Positions 1 to 11,651 of a stretch of 64,000 nucleotides of DNA are shown here, piece after piece. This DNA comes from Hemerocallis citrina (Eukaryota; Streptophyta; Magnoliopsida; Asparagales; Asphodelaceae), in assembly GCA_017893485.1 (NCBI GenBank), contig JACEHZ010000201.1:62001-126000 (forward strand), in the 5' to 3' direction. The position numbers were made by a program, and so were the translations under genes. Position 1 is the stretch's first letter; each line of letters starts with the position of its first letter. Below the pieces are notes generated by a model. That model saw only the letters and a program-made list of their open reading frames with translations. It was not told where the DNA came from and did no database searches.

Positions 1-362
1 GATAAAAGTTTCGTATGTTTGTGTGTTATTGGCTGCACATGTTTGTATTTCTTTGATTTCGATTACTTGTTTGCATCATGTTTGGGTATTTGACTCATCA
101 AAATCTGGGCTAAGCCACTGACCTCACTTCCTGGTTACCCTTTTGCAATATTGTACCAAACAAATCGTCCAATAAATTTGGCAACTGATTAACTGCATAT
201 GGAACAATTTTATATTTTCAGTAAAATAGAAATGAAGAATGTACACATGATAAACAATTTGTGTTCATGTATAACTATGAATACACAATTAAAATCAATG
301 TGTAGATGGACCATAAATAATGATCGAAGCAAAAATGTAATGCCTTGTGTAAATTCCATATG
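1..362. other. Left flank, A+T-rich, no gene seen
   Basis: A+T-rich sequence before the first CACTA end. A 127-residue open frame starts here but runs into the palindromic terminal repeats of element H and has no recognisable domain, so it is not called a gene. Nothing else can be supported. Confidence 0.6.
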
Positions 363-385
363 CACTACAAACGAAAACACTTATC

Positions 386-630
386 CCGGCGTTTCTTTGG
401 GGGCAACCCCAGCGTTTTTAAACGCCGGGGTTGATACCCATGGCATTTTGAAAAATGCCGGCGCACACGCCGTCCATACTCTCGCCGGGGGTTGTGAAGA
501 GACTACCCCGGTGTTTTCTAACGCCGGGGATGGTTATCCACCTATCCCGGCGTTTGAAAACGTCGGGATATGCGACTTTTAATTTTTTTCCTCAAATATC
601 CTATCCCGGCACTTGGAAACGTCGGGATAA
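386..630. repeat. Subterminal palindromic repeats of H, left end
   Basis: At least five short inverted motifs of the form CCCGGCGTTT...AAACGCCGGG occur in 245 bp, with variants such as GGCATTTTGAAAAATGCC. They are far more G+C- and CpG-rich than the surroundings. Such subterminal repeats are usual transposase-binding sites in CACTA elements; here that role is inferred. The matching cluster sits at 38697-38845. Confidence 0.8.

Positions 631-631
<1 letters not shown>

Positions 632-680
<49 letters not shown>
632..680. repeat. (TTA)n microsatellite
   Basis: About 16 uninterrupted TTA/ATT units lie directly inside the left subterminal repeats of H. Confidence 0.95.
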
Positions 681-681
<1 letters not shown>

Positions 682-1019
682 CAGTTAAAATGAAGTACTG
701 CAATTCTAGAAATATAATTGTACTAATCAAAAGTAATCTAACACCAACAAATATTCTAAGTATGTAGGATCTCTAAGATAAAAAACAGAAACATTATAAA
801 GTTGAATTTGGAGACCAGAACTTAACATTGTAAAGCTTTGTACAAAATCCTCATGTCACAAGTTTCACACACATTTGCTTCACATTGCTGACAAACATCT
901 ACACCTCAAATAACCATACATCCGTAACGGCAGTTAACACCCAAAATGAAAATTAAAAAATGAAAAGAAACCCTCCATCGAAGGAGTTTCCGCAATTCCT
1001 ACATGTTACAGCAGGTAAA

Positions 1020-1098
1020 TCAGTTTTGAGTAGGCTTCTTCTCCATACTGGCAATGTCGATCTTTAGCATTTCCTTCAAGCATTTCTCCAAACACCGC
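1020..1098 (-). pseudogene. Possible captured terminal exon, unrecognised
   Basis: On the minus strand an acceptor-like TTATATTACAG precedes 79 bp that read CLEKCLKEMLKIDIASMEKK plus a few residues and then a TGA stop. The residue pattern (Lys/Glu-rich, helix-like) and the splice site suggest the last exon of a gene picked up by H. I do not recognise the family. The rest of 690-1810 is A+T-rich with no other supportable exon. Confidence 0.3.
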
Positions 1099-1812
1099 CT
1101 GTAATATAAAATGCGCAATAATACCACTATTAGATATCCATGGACTCCATCATTCAAAGATAGCTTTATAGTCGATTTAAATATCACAAAGTAATTGTAT
1201 CTTTCATAAACAGTTGATTTAACATTCGAAGAATAGCAAGGAGTATTTGCCTGCATAAATTCAGAAACCAAATGATTAAGTTGGATAACTCCCACAAACT
1301 CTTCTGAAAATAGCTAGGAAATAGTTAGGGAAGAACTTTCCACTAAAAAAAGTTGGCAGGATCAGTTACAGCCATGGAAGGGAAGAAGAATCAGGATGGG
1401 TAGTAATGAGGGAGCTACCATGGGTCCAGGGGGAAACAAGAAAGCTTTACAGACAAATATAGGAAATCCTCTGAACCTTCACGCTACACATCTGAATTAG
1501 ATAAAACACTACACGAGAAGAAACCTTAATATGGATTTGAAGCACAAAAGTAAAAAAGCATGAATGCAAACAAAGCTAGATCATATAACAATCCACAAAA
1601 CATTGTGCTCTTTCATCACCACCTATAATTTTTACCATCAAGTGGATCACTGGGAGTGAAAGATTCACAAAAAACATGATAAATTGACGGCCAAGAATAT
1701 TGTGGAAAGAAATGGACCTTCTAGAATCCTAAAAGACCATGATTTACATTATAACGTAAAAACAATAAAGGGAATGGATGAGGAAAAGTATCTCATAGTT
1801 TAGAAATTATAC

Positions 1813-1945
1813 CGCATCAAAATATTAGATGTATTAAAATCTCGGTATATAACCGGTCTTTCAGCTTCCTCATGAAGAAACGCAAGCCCCTTAGCAGCTC
1901 CAAGAAATATTTTCATTCTGATGGGCCACGAAAGATGGAGGGATC
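1813..1945 (-). pseudogene. Captured exon of a receptor-like cytoplasmic kinase
   Basis: Minus-strand translation gives the core of a plant RLCK-VII (PBL-type) Ser/Thr kinase. It has an LSWPIRMKI segment, then [20 protein letters not shown] and then DFNTSNIL. This spans the alpha-E helix and catalytic loop, where YRDFKTSNILLD is the usual family form; the catalytic Asp is present and the Lys has become Asn. An AG acceptor (AACACAG) precedes the exon and a GT donor (GCG|GTATAA) follows it, with a stop just beyond. No N-lobe, DFG segment or activation loop is seen nearby, so this is a lone exon inside CACTA element H. 1946-2441 looks like intron or spacer. The kinase identity is firm; the subfamily is recalled. 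Confidence 0.75.
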
Positions 1946-2463
1946 CTGTGTTCATAGAGATTGTTAACATTTTGAACTTTTTAAGTTTTAACCTTAAACC
2001 ATAAGACTGATAGCAATCGCTTACATTAAAGGCTTATAAAACCAGAGCATATACTCGTATTCATATAGAAGAGGAGGGGAAATTTCACTAGATAAACGAT
2101 TTCTAGAAGAAAGAAGATAAATCAATTAACTGAGATCTTACTGAACATGTAGTGGAATAATAGCTGATGAATAGAATTATAGCCAGTGAACATTCTACAG
2201 AATTAGCATTTTCTTCGACTCTATATTTAACATAATGTTCTTTTACAATGGTGCTCTTGTACCGTTAATAACCATTTCACATTCCATAGAAAAGGCAAGA
2301 AGAATCACAAAGGATCAAAACATGGAAGCCACTGCCAATATTCATCCATAAATGTCATTTGGGTGCATAAGCATACCATGATGTTTACAAGAGGGTTACA
2401 AATATAGCCAATAATTCCACTGTTGATAATGATGTTGATGGTGTTGGGTTTATGTCTTGCATA

Positions 2464-3420
2464 CAAAGGCGTATCTGAGTTTCAGGAGCCCTAAGCATGT
2501 TATAAAATGGGGCCATTTACAAGTTTACAAAATAAAAAACGAGAATTATTTAAATACAAATAAACTTTGAACCTTGGAAGACAAACTATTTATATGAAAT
2601 CAAATTTATATATATCCTTTCAAAAAAAAATTTAATTGATAACGTACGCATTTTCCATAAGTAATATTGAATCATTGATTAAATAAGTAATTAAGTAATG
2701 TAAGTGTCTAAGTCTGTAATAGTAATATTGAATCAATTCAATACAATACTATTTACTAATATGTATCAATACAATACTATTTACTAATATGTAATTTGAC
2801 TAATCTCAATCTGTGAAATAATCAGATAAAATTATTAACATTTAATGATTTAAACAACTAGTTAGCTACACTACACATCAGTCACAACTCACATAAGATA
2901 ACTTTAGTAGTGTAGTACTAGACTACTAGTAACTAGTAAAGTAGTCAGATAACCCAGTTACCCTGACCCAGTTACCCAAAAAGTTCAACACTTCAACTGT
3001 TAAGAGAAAAAAGGAAATTACTTCAAATCTGGCGACTAGCAAGTGGCGACGGGCGAGTAGGCTGTGGGCGACGTGAGGCTATGAGGGGTTTGGCGATGGG
3101 CGACGCCAGATGGGCTACTTGCTACGGACGACGGGCGACTGGCGTAGGCGATGTAGAGGAGGCGCATATATGATTTAGGGGAAATCAAAATTTTATTAAG
3201 AAGAAGAAGAAAGGCAAAATAAAAGCTCCAAAGAGAGAGGAGGAGAGGGATCCGCACATGCCACTCATGCGTGAAAGCGAATCGTCATTCCCGTTCGTGA
3301 GATCAGCGAAGGTTGGGTTTTTTTTTTAATATTGTATAGATTATTTTTTAAAAAGGGGCCCTATAGAATTTGGGGGCCCAAAGCAGCCGCTTGGGCTGCT
3401 TGGGCCCAAATCCGCCTCTG
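2464..3420. mobile_element. hAT-like non-autonomous element E
   Basis: The left end CAAAGGCGTATCTG and the complement of the right end CAGAGGCGGATTTG agree at 11 of 14 positions and resemble hAT termini. The 8-bp target duplication is CTTGCATA (2456-2463) against CATGCAAA (3421-3428), two mismatches. The uninterrupted 3' LTR of D shows the empty site (CTTGCATACTGTATTGG), which confirms the boundaries. The 957-bp element has no transposase. Its right end holds a GGGCCC-rich palindrome around 3374-3407. Confidence 0.8.
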
Positions 3421-3774
3421 CATGCAAACTATGTTGGATAAGAAGACGGTGAGACGATGGAGGAATCATGTCACGCCCTGCTTCCAAAAAAGAATACGGA
3501 ATACGGATACGCGACTTAACCCAGCGAATGATTTGTATCATCCATAAGCTGTTCAGGAATCTTTACAACTTCTCACAAAATAATCAGAGTCGGAAGCAAA
3601 AGAGACAACCACACATGCACAATTGAATTAATAAACCAACAGAATTTACTTGAAACAAAATACATTAAGCTCAAATAAATCGGAGTCTGGACAAGTCAAA
3701 TATCCTGGGTCACATCGCCCAAATACAAAGTAATCATCAAAGTACTCAAAATACATTATTCAAAGCAACAATAA

Positions 3775-4356
3775 TCTATATAATAAATTACAACGAAAGC
3801 TATCAAGTGGCTCTCATTCAATCTCCCATAAAACCAATGGTCTAGATTGATTCTCCCAAAACATATTTTCCGACCTAAAATTTCAATCCCCAAAATTAAA
3901 TTCCCCCCCCCCCCCCCCCCCAAAAAAAATAAAAAAACTCATTACTTTATTACTATCTCTCTCTTCTCTCTTCTCTCTTCACTTTTTCATATTTTTCTCT
4001 TTCTCTTTCTCCCTCTCTCTCTCCCATTCTTTCTTTATTTACTTAAAAATTTAGATTTTAAGATTTCAGGTTTGTAAAATTTTCAGAATTTTTATGTTTT
4101 TTTTTATTGCACATGTTATATTGAAAATAACAAATATCTCTTCAACAATTAAATTTCATCATTTTCAATCCTTAAAGTTCTAAGAATTTGGATTTTCAAC
4201 ATATACTAATAGAAACATGGATTTTTATTTACAACTAATTATTATTATACTATTCAAACTGAACTACATAATTGTTGTTTTAATATTTACAGAGCTTTTC
4301 GTGTGTTATATCGTTTCGAAGACGTGCCATAGGCACGTGCCCATGGGTAAATCAAG
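3775..4356 (+). mobile_element. Small non-autonomous Helitron L
   Basis: The 5' end is TCTATATAATAAATTAC, preceded by A. The segment GAAAGCTATCAAGTGGCTC, shared with the two Helitron 5' ends at 39168 and 42332, follows. The 3' end has the hairpin ACGTGCC-ATA-GGCACGT, a short spacer and CAAG, followed by T; CAAG is one base from the usual CTAG. This gives insertion between A and T without duplication, as Helitrons do. The 582-bp body includes a C20 tract (3903-3922) and a CT-rich stretch (3955-4030), but no replicase-helicase. Confidence 0.8.
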
Positions 4357-4867
4357 TAGTAATACTAATAAGCAAGAAATCTAGCACTAATATCTCATTT
4401 TACCAATGCCGTCGGATAGCTGACCATCCTGATCTGTAATAAATAATTGCAGGAGAAGGAAAGAAAAAACAAGTACTCGTCAATGCAAGTTACGAGCCAC
4501 TTATAATGTAGAATACAAATTCATGGAATAGTCAAATCTAAAATAACAGCGAAAATAAATATAGCATGGTATAATTCATCAATAGTAATAACTAGTATGA
4601 ATCAGTAAAACAAAGTCAACTAGCATGGTATACTAACAGTACAAATGAATGAGTCAAGTATAGTGTCATATAGCAACTAATAGTGTCCAGTAATAGTAAG
4701 CTCAGTATATCAGTGTAACAGTATAACAGTATTAGCCTAACAGTATCAGTCTTATGTTCTACAGTCTTGTGTGTATTACTAGTTAGGTAGCACTTCATGC
4801 GTCCCAAAATATAACACATGGTTGCTACAACAAACAGTTCCGCTTTAGATTTCATAGTGGACCATAA

Positions 4868-4961
4868 TGGGGCAGTGTACTCAGGTATCAGTAACAGTAG
4901 CAGTAGCAGGAAAAAAACAACAGTAACAGTAGCAGTAAAAGTAACAGTAACAGTAACAGTA
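4868..4961. repeat. Degenerate CAGTAA/CAGTAG simple repeat
   Basis: Runs of CAGTAACAGTAG-type hexamers, roughly a dozen units with interruptions, lie inside LTR A1. They account for the short open frames seen on both strands here. Confidence 0.8.
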
Positions 4962-6856
4962 TGGAACACTAGTTCCCTTCCAAGTACACGTTTTCATATT
5001 TTCAACTACTAGATTTTTCCTTAAGAAATCCCGACTTGATCACTTTTATTATGGTTTTCAATAGATATGATAGTGCATGAAATAGTTTCAAACCATCATA
5101 ATATAATCAGTATTTGGTTCAGGAAAACAAATAAACATGCATAGATGATATACGGTCACATAAGCGAGCAAGACAGTCTATGTTCATATTCAGGACAGCA
5201 TGACAGTACAGTACTAAAATAGTGATTTCCGTTACTACAGAAATTCAGATCTGAATCTGTCAAAAAATCTGGAAAATAGACTTCCACACGAATCCAGCGA
5301 TTATATATAAACCATATATTATTTCACAAATTCATAACTCAAAACTGATTTGAATCCATAAAATACGTTCAGCCAGAAATCAGTAAATCGTATTCAATGA
5401 TAGGAAAACAGAATTAAAACTCCTCAAATAAATCCAGGAAAAATCTGGGGTAACCCCCTATATGTCTAGTATCAGAATATAAAGTTTCATAATATTTCAG
5501 TAAAATTAGTTCAGTCAACAAAAATCAGAAAATATCAAGAAACAATAGTTTGGCAAATCTGGAATTCCCAACACTGCTGTACGAAAACATCAATATCTCG
5601 CAAACCGTGAAACGAAATCCAAATCCGTCAAAGAGAGATGAAAATAGACAAAATAAGATAACTTTCATATTTCATAAATATTTTCCATACAGTAAAAGAG
5701 AATAGGGTGAAAATATGATTCTTTACAGAATAGCGAGCAAAATATAGCAAGTATAGCTTTCATAAACAAACATGAAACGGCGTATTAAACTCATCAATAA
5801 AATCCACCAAAATTCTGGATAATCCCTAGATAGATATAGGAATACTTTTGCAAAGTCTCAAATCAAAATAATATATTTAGGACTAGTATCAAAATAGTTT
5901 AAGTATTAAAATCATCAAGAAACGAAATCTGGAAATAGAATACACCTCTGTAGTAAAATAGTCATAACTCACTCATACGAAAATGAAATCGATCTCTGTC
6001 AGAAAATTTGGAAAGAAGACATATTTCTCTACAATTCATGTCTAATACAAAATTAAGAATTCTGAACTTAATAGGGTCTAAAATACAAATCAAAACTGAT
6101 CATCGACAAATACAGATTTTCTCTTGAAAACAAAACCAACATAAACCACACGAAACTCATTCCAATCACAATCAAACATGGTATAGGGTCTAATAAGTGT
6201 CCAAACATCATGAAATAGAGTATATAACATATTCACAACCACCATATCTGTAACACCCTGCAAAATTGGAAATTACAATTTTGCCCTCGTGTGTTACGCA
6301 CGTGTATTTGTAACGTGTTTTCATTTCGTATTTTGGATTCCGACTATTTATGTATTTTTCGTATTGATTTGAGTCAACTAAAATATAATATTTCAACCTC
6401 TGCATTTTTACGTGCTTTTACGTATTTTCGATGCATGTATCGATTCCGTATTTTTTCACTGCTACGTGTGATATTTCTGTGTCTCAATTATTTATTTTAT
6501 TCATTTGAATTCATTTTATAAACGGAAATATATTTTCTCTTATTTTTGATTAAAATTTTTTTACACGTGTAATGCATGTGTTTTATATGTACGTAGTGAT
6601 TACGTCGTGAAACTTATGAAATTAGTAAATATGTTTCTTAAGTTGTTTTTGATTATATTTTAATAAATTTTCTATTTAATAAAATTAATTTTTCGTATTT
6701 CGGTGTTTTACGTGCGACACACGTGTTTTGGTCCGCGTATTTGAGCGTATTCATATTCAAGATAAATTTTTGGAGTATGTGTATTTATTTTATTTGTACA
6801 TGATACATTATAAATTTTAATTAAAATATTTTTTTTACTTACATTCTAAAATGTAC

Positions 6857-6858
6857 AG

Positions 6859-6944
<86 letters not shown>

Positions 6945-7001
6945 CATACATATACATAAGTGTATTAAAATGGCTTGTGTGGGTGTATCATAAATAGTAT
7001 T

Positions 7002-7092
<91 letters not shown>
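6857..7092. repeat. Duplicated (TA)n microsatellite
   Basis: Two long TA runs (about 6860-6940 and 7003-7092) are each followed by the same segment of about 40 bp (AAGTGTATTAAAATGGCTTG...). This indicates a tandem duplication of TA tract plus flank, followed by slippage. Confidence 0.9.
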
Positions 7093-7093
<1 letters not shown>

Positions 7094-7560
7094 TGTATTA
7101 AAATGGCTTGTGTGGGTGTATCATAAATAGTGTTTGGAAGAGGGGCACACATGTGATGAATACAACAGCTTGTGCTGTTTGTTTCTCTCCTTCATGATGA
7201 CGTGGAGAAGGACTGGGGCCCACTGTATTTGAAGCACAACACCCTGTGCGGTTTGGCACGGTTGACTTCAGTCAGCCTATGGCATGACGTGGCTGTTATG
7301 CGGGGCCCACCCGAATATATACATGCTGCTGTTTTCGCTGTGAGCTGGCATGTGGGCCCTGGGGTTGGGGTCTGCACATGAAAGAACTTAGTGAAGAGAG
7401 AGTGCGGGACGGTTAAGATGTGAAGAGGTTGGGAGTTTAGGATTTGTAGAGATGGAGTAGTGAAAGGTTGGGGGTTTTGAGAGTTAAGAAAGTGAAGAGT
7501 TAAAAAATTAATTTAAGTAATTTATTAGGTGGATAATTTTGCACTTTGATCCCTAAACTT

Positions 7561-7615
7561 GTCCTATAAATAGCACGTCTTCTCTTCTCACTTTACACAC
7601 CAAAAAGTAAATTAA
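7561..7615 (+). promoter_or_regulatory. Probable LTR promoter of B (TATA box)
   Basis: CCTATAAATAGCAC at about 7564 is a near-consensus plant TATA box in a pyrimidine-rich context. Transcription would start about 30 bp downstream, between the TATA box and the insertion point of CACTA C at 7616. The LTR continues after 12478 with a purine-rich leader (ACAAGAGAAAGAAAAAAG). Confidence 0.6.
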
Positions 7616-7644
7616 CACTACAAGGAATTTGCCATATACCAACG

Positions 7645-7725
7645 GACATCTATAGTGACGGATCTCTAAAACTGTAGGTATAGGTATCATATACCTACAA
7701 ATAAGATAAAACACTGTGGGTATAG
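7645..7725. repeat. Subterminal repeats of C, left end
   Basis: Short repeats such as GTAGGTATAGGTA, ATACCTAC and GTGGGTATAG lie within 110 bp of the left end. They match the motif cluster at the right end. Confidence 0.75.
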
Positions 7726-7740
7726 TCCATAATTTATTTT

Positions 7741-8060
7741 CCCCCAAAATTTTTCATTTTCCCTCTCCCTTCCCACAAAATATTTCATTTTGTCCCTCTA
7801 AAACTCCTAAATCCCTCTCTCCCCAAACCCAATCTCTAAATCCCTACTGCCGTCGCCCCCCTCTCCCCTACTATCGTCGCCCCTCTCTTCTCGCTGCCGT
7901 CGCCCCCCTCTTCCCTACTATCGTCGCCCCTCTCTTCTCGCTGTCGTCGCCCCCCTCTTTCCTGCTGCCGTCGCCCCCCTCTTCCCGCTGCCGTCGCCCC
8001 CCTCTTCCCGCTGTCGTCGCCCCATCTCCCTGGGCCACCAACTCCTCTCTTCAAGATCCC
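7741..8060 (+). repeat. Pyrimidine-rich CCGTCGCCCCCCTCTTCCC tandem tract
   Basis: After a pyrimidine-rich start, 7845-8030 repeats a unit of about 20-30 bp (CCGTCGCCCCCCTC...). The 141-residue plus frame (7716-8141) and the 72-residue minus frame come only from this low-complexity tract. It may be the 5' leader of the captured transcription unit; that is inference. Confidence 0.6.
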
Positions 8061-8170
8061 ACATCAACAACCTCCCCATCCTTCTCTCCGTGGATGTGTT
8101 TATTTTTTGATTTTGATTTTAGTGGATGTGTGTATTTTTAATTGGTTGATTGATTGGTTAATTGTTTTAG

Positions 8171-8266
8171 GATGTGGCTTTGGATGCAATTATGGATTTC
8201 GTGAAGCTGGGAAAGAATAATGGAAAGTTCAATTCTGCTATATATCATCGGTTGCTTCGTACCATT
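8171..8266 (+). pseudogene. Captured exon, unrecognised
   Basis: A 96-bp open segment lies between an acceptor (TTGTTTTAG) and a donor (GTAAGA). It begins DVALDAIMDFVKLGKNNGKF and continues to NSAIYHRLLRTI. It is in phase 0 at both ends, as expected for a real exon. I cannot assign it to a family. Confidence 0.4.
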
Positions 8267-8927
8267 GTAAGATACCATTTTACTTTGTAATAGTTTGGTT
8301 GATTAGTACTAATCAATCTATCTAATTTGAGTTTGAATCTTAGTTGTTAATCGAAGTTTGGCGATGAGTTTGAATTATAGTCGTGAAAGTTTAAATCTTG
8401 AAGCCTTTTGATGGTAGTGATTTTGGGTTCTTGCTTTTTGTTGCATGCATGCTACCTGTTTGTGAAATTTCCTAAGCAGTTGAATTATTGTGCACTGTAG
8501 TTGTAATAAATTTTGTTACTTTTACAACTATATTGAAAACTATAGAATTCGAAAGTGTTGATTTTAGAAAAACTTAATTTTGGTATGGAAGAGAGTGGAC
8601 ATAGCCCAATCAGACATTTAAAAGAAGATAGATAGATAGATTGTTTTCAATATGGTTTTCAGAATATGTACGAGGGTTTGCATGTAATGGGCATTGGTAG
8701 CGAATGTGAACTTTATTTTTCGAGCCTTTTCTAGATGCAAACATTAACTTCATAGTGGATTAAACCTTCTATTAAGGAGGATTTAATTTGATTTTGGTCG
8801 AGTAGCTGCTATTATTTCCCTTGCTTTGTTGACAATATGATATAGGAAGGACTTATCTTTTGAAGTGTGTGTATTTCACTTATAATTAGTTGTTAAGTTG
8901 TTTTTTTAGTTGCCCATGATTGTAGTC

Positions 8928-9611
8928 ATGGCAATGGACGAAGGTCGATTGAAGCAGGAGAAGGTACACAGATTTGAGGATTTTGTCGATCGGCGCCTCA
9001 AGCCTGATCTTGTCAATGCCATCGCCCAGCGGTATTCTTCATCTTTAATTTTCTTTCTTTGTCTCTGCCTCTCTCTTGGTACTTAGATTATTTCTATGTT
9101 TGATGACAGAGATAAGGTGTTTGAGCAGCAGAAGATTTTGTATCCTTTTTCAGTGATTCACAATCGAACATGAGGGATGATTATTTTTAGCTGTTTTGAT
9201 TTGCGTTGTTTTGGATGTTTTGATTTCTTGACGTATAATATTCAGCTCAGATTTGAAGAGGAACATTGAGAATTTGCAAAAGAATTGGGCAACTTCTCTG
9301 CGTACGATGGTAAATCTCGGGTCTGAAATTTATGCGCAAGCAGATGTGTAAGCCTATTAATATGTTGAATGCTGCTCTTATTCTCCGTGCCACATGTCAA
9401 TCTGTTGTACCAAAAGCTATGTTATAATTGAGATGATGGAGGGGACTCAAACATATGATCATCTATTTAATATCCTTCCTTTTCCATAATTTGCATTTTG
9501 CAGGCCTGATACACGGCACATCTTTGTAGACATAGGAATGGGATTCCATGTTGAATTTACTTGGTCAGCGGCACCGGAGTTCATTTCTGTGAGGGAAGCG
9601 AGGTTGGACAG
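8928..9611 (+). pseudogene. UXT-like: Captured UXT-like prefoldin-family gene, four exons
   Basis: Four exons (8928-9031, 9110-9139, 9246-9347, 9504-9611) join in frame across GT-AG introns. They follow the plant UXT homolog: RLKQEKVHRFEDFVDRRLKP at the start, then DKVFEQQKI, SDLKRNIENLQKN, a VNLGSEIYAQADV segment and VPDTRHIFVDIGMGFHVEFT. UXT is a small alpha-prefoldin-type coiled-coil protein of chaperone and transcription complexes. The copy starts at the natural ATG (MAMDEGR) but lacks the C-terminal helix (roughly 40 residues); what follows 9611 is intron-like. Splice sites are intact and no frameshift is seen in the retained exons, so capture looks fairly recent and was at DNA level. 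Confidence 0.85.
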
Positions 9612-10006
9612 GTATTTCTTAACCTTTTCCTTCGCATCTTCTTCGGTGCTATTTATAAAGTAAACTTCAATATAGTTGGATCTTATGAAGGATTTCTCTT
9701 GCACTTCCCATCGCTATAAACCTTTGCTTATTGTTTTTATGTTATAGAACCAAGTTCAAGCCTTCAAGGAAGGATTAAGAAGAACAAAGTAAAATTTTGA
9801 TTGCAGTTCTGAAAGTAAGCTAGTCATTTCAAAATATAATTTGTTAGGATATATCTGTAGGTTACATTGAAGAGCTAATTAAATAAAGGAGGCCAAGTTA
9901 GGATATATCTGTAGGTTACATCTGAGGATCAACCCGATCAGAATTAATTCTGAGCATGACATGTTAAACTGATTATCATCTTATAGATCTCTTTTGTATA
10001 TTCAAG

Positions 10007-11360
10007 ACATCAAGTTCGCAAATCAGGAACACAAGGCAGCAGTTTTGAAGTCTATGAGTTCAAATGTTGTAACTCACTTGAAGAAGGATGTAAGTCTCTT
10101 AATTCATTAAGAAAATTTTACAAGCCACCGTAAAACTTTAATTTCAGAAGAAAACAATATCTGTATTGTTTCTATGCAGGACATAGTCAGCATTCACATA
10201 AGAAGAGGAGGTGTTAATTCCAACCAGAGCCATAACCAATGGCTTTCATCTATTTCACTGGCTCCAAATGTGATATCGATGTCTTTTGTACCTATTACTT
10301 ATCTATTGGCTGGAGTTCGTGGAAGTGGTTTTTTAAGTTATGCAGTGAATCTATACCTTCGCTGTAAGTATATTCATACTACAACCCTCCTGGCGATGTT
10401 CTTCAGAGAAAAACTATCATAACTGCTGAAATATATACTGTATTGTTTCTTACAATTTTTGGTGATGTTAACACCACCAGTTAGCTATTTTACAGTTGAA
10501 ATTAGTACTTTGTAATTTATTAATAAGATATTAGCGGCTCCAAGGATTTTGCATAATGACTTTACCGATTTTGTAGCTTCAAGAGACTCCATTACTGTAT
10601 TGACACAAGTGATGCTTCAAACCAGTTCATACATAATACTCCGTCAACCAATTTATCTCTTGTTTAAGTGTTGATTGTAGAAAGATGTCTTTTATTACTC
10701 TGAACCTAAACTGTAACAAGTTTAAGGTTTTCAGGAGAACTATGTTGGCATACACTTCTTAGACATTTTCTGGAGATGCTTCCAATAGTTTGCAAGCGTG
10801 TATAATTTGATAATATTATACTTGATTCAGACCCCTTTCGACATAGTTTGATGCATTCACTATTTTGTGCATTTATAGAATATGCGATAATACTTTCAGG
10901 GCAAAACTGCCTCAGTGCATACTTCAGAATTTGATAAATCATCAAATTGGATGATGCACATTGTTCACTTCTATTTGCATACTATAAAAATTCTACAAAA
11001 AATATTGATTGCCATAAAATATGTTTAAAAGTAAGATAATAAACATGAGAACTACATATGTCAATATTTGTCTAAATATTAACATCCTTGTTTTTATGAC
11101 ACTATTAGCATAATTTTTAATAAACTTTGCTTTCTTGCTGTGTTTTATTTCAAAATGCTGACTTTCTGTCTCCATTGTCCAATCACTCAGATAAGCCACC
11201 AATTGAGGAACTTCATCTATTTTTAGAATTCCAGTTACTTAGTCAATGGGCTCCAGTTTTTGGTGAGATCCCTCTCGGTCCTCAAAGCAAGAAGCACCGA
11301 AGCTTTCCATCACTTCAGTTTACACTCATGGGTCCCGGACTTTTTGTTAACACAGCCCAG
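10007..11360 (+). pseudogene. Captured exons of a MACPF-domain protein (CAD1/NSL1-like)
   Basis: Three exons with GT-AG borders are present: 10007-10089 (KSMSSNVVTHLKKD), 10180-10363 (VSIHIRRGG, QSHNQWL, APNVISMSFVPITYLLAGVR, GSGFLSYAVNLYLR) and 11191-11360 (KPPIEELHLFLEFQL, QWAPVFGEIPLGP, SLQFTLMGPGLFVNTAQ). This order and wording fit the C-terminal half of the plant membrane-attack-complex/perforin family (CAD1, NSL1 and relatives), which limits cell death and defence signalling. The N-terminal pore-forming half and the end are missing. The fragment lies 0.4 kb after the UXT-like exons on the same strand, so a chimeric transcript is possible. Confidence 0.85.
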
Positions 11361-11651
11361 GTAACATCAATTCTTAGTGAGCGGTACCCCAGAACTCCTT
11401 TAGCTTCCTCTAGTTAATGATGCCAGATTATAATTATATATCATACTAGTATGCACTTTTATGCAAGTGGTACAGGCAGTTTGCTTTTGGAAGTTTTGGC
11501 CCTTCTTTTAAATTTAATCGAGTAAGGTACTTTGCAAATATACGTTTCTCTGGCATTTTCAATCCGAATGACACATTTTACATGCTATCTGAATATTGAC
11601 TATTTGTTGATGACCAAAGTTAGTTCTTTTTGCTTTATTTTGTTTGTGAAG

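Noticed and set aside
6860..7092. Origin or matrix-attachment role for the TA tracts
   Set aside because: Simple TA microsatellites duplicated with their flank; nothing beyond composition supports a role.
7716..8141. 141-residue frame with repeated PPLP/RR units
   Set aside because: Product of the tandem CCGTCGCCCCCCTC tract; the minus-strand frame is just as long and equally repetitive.
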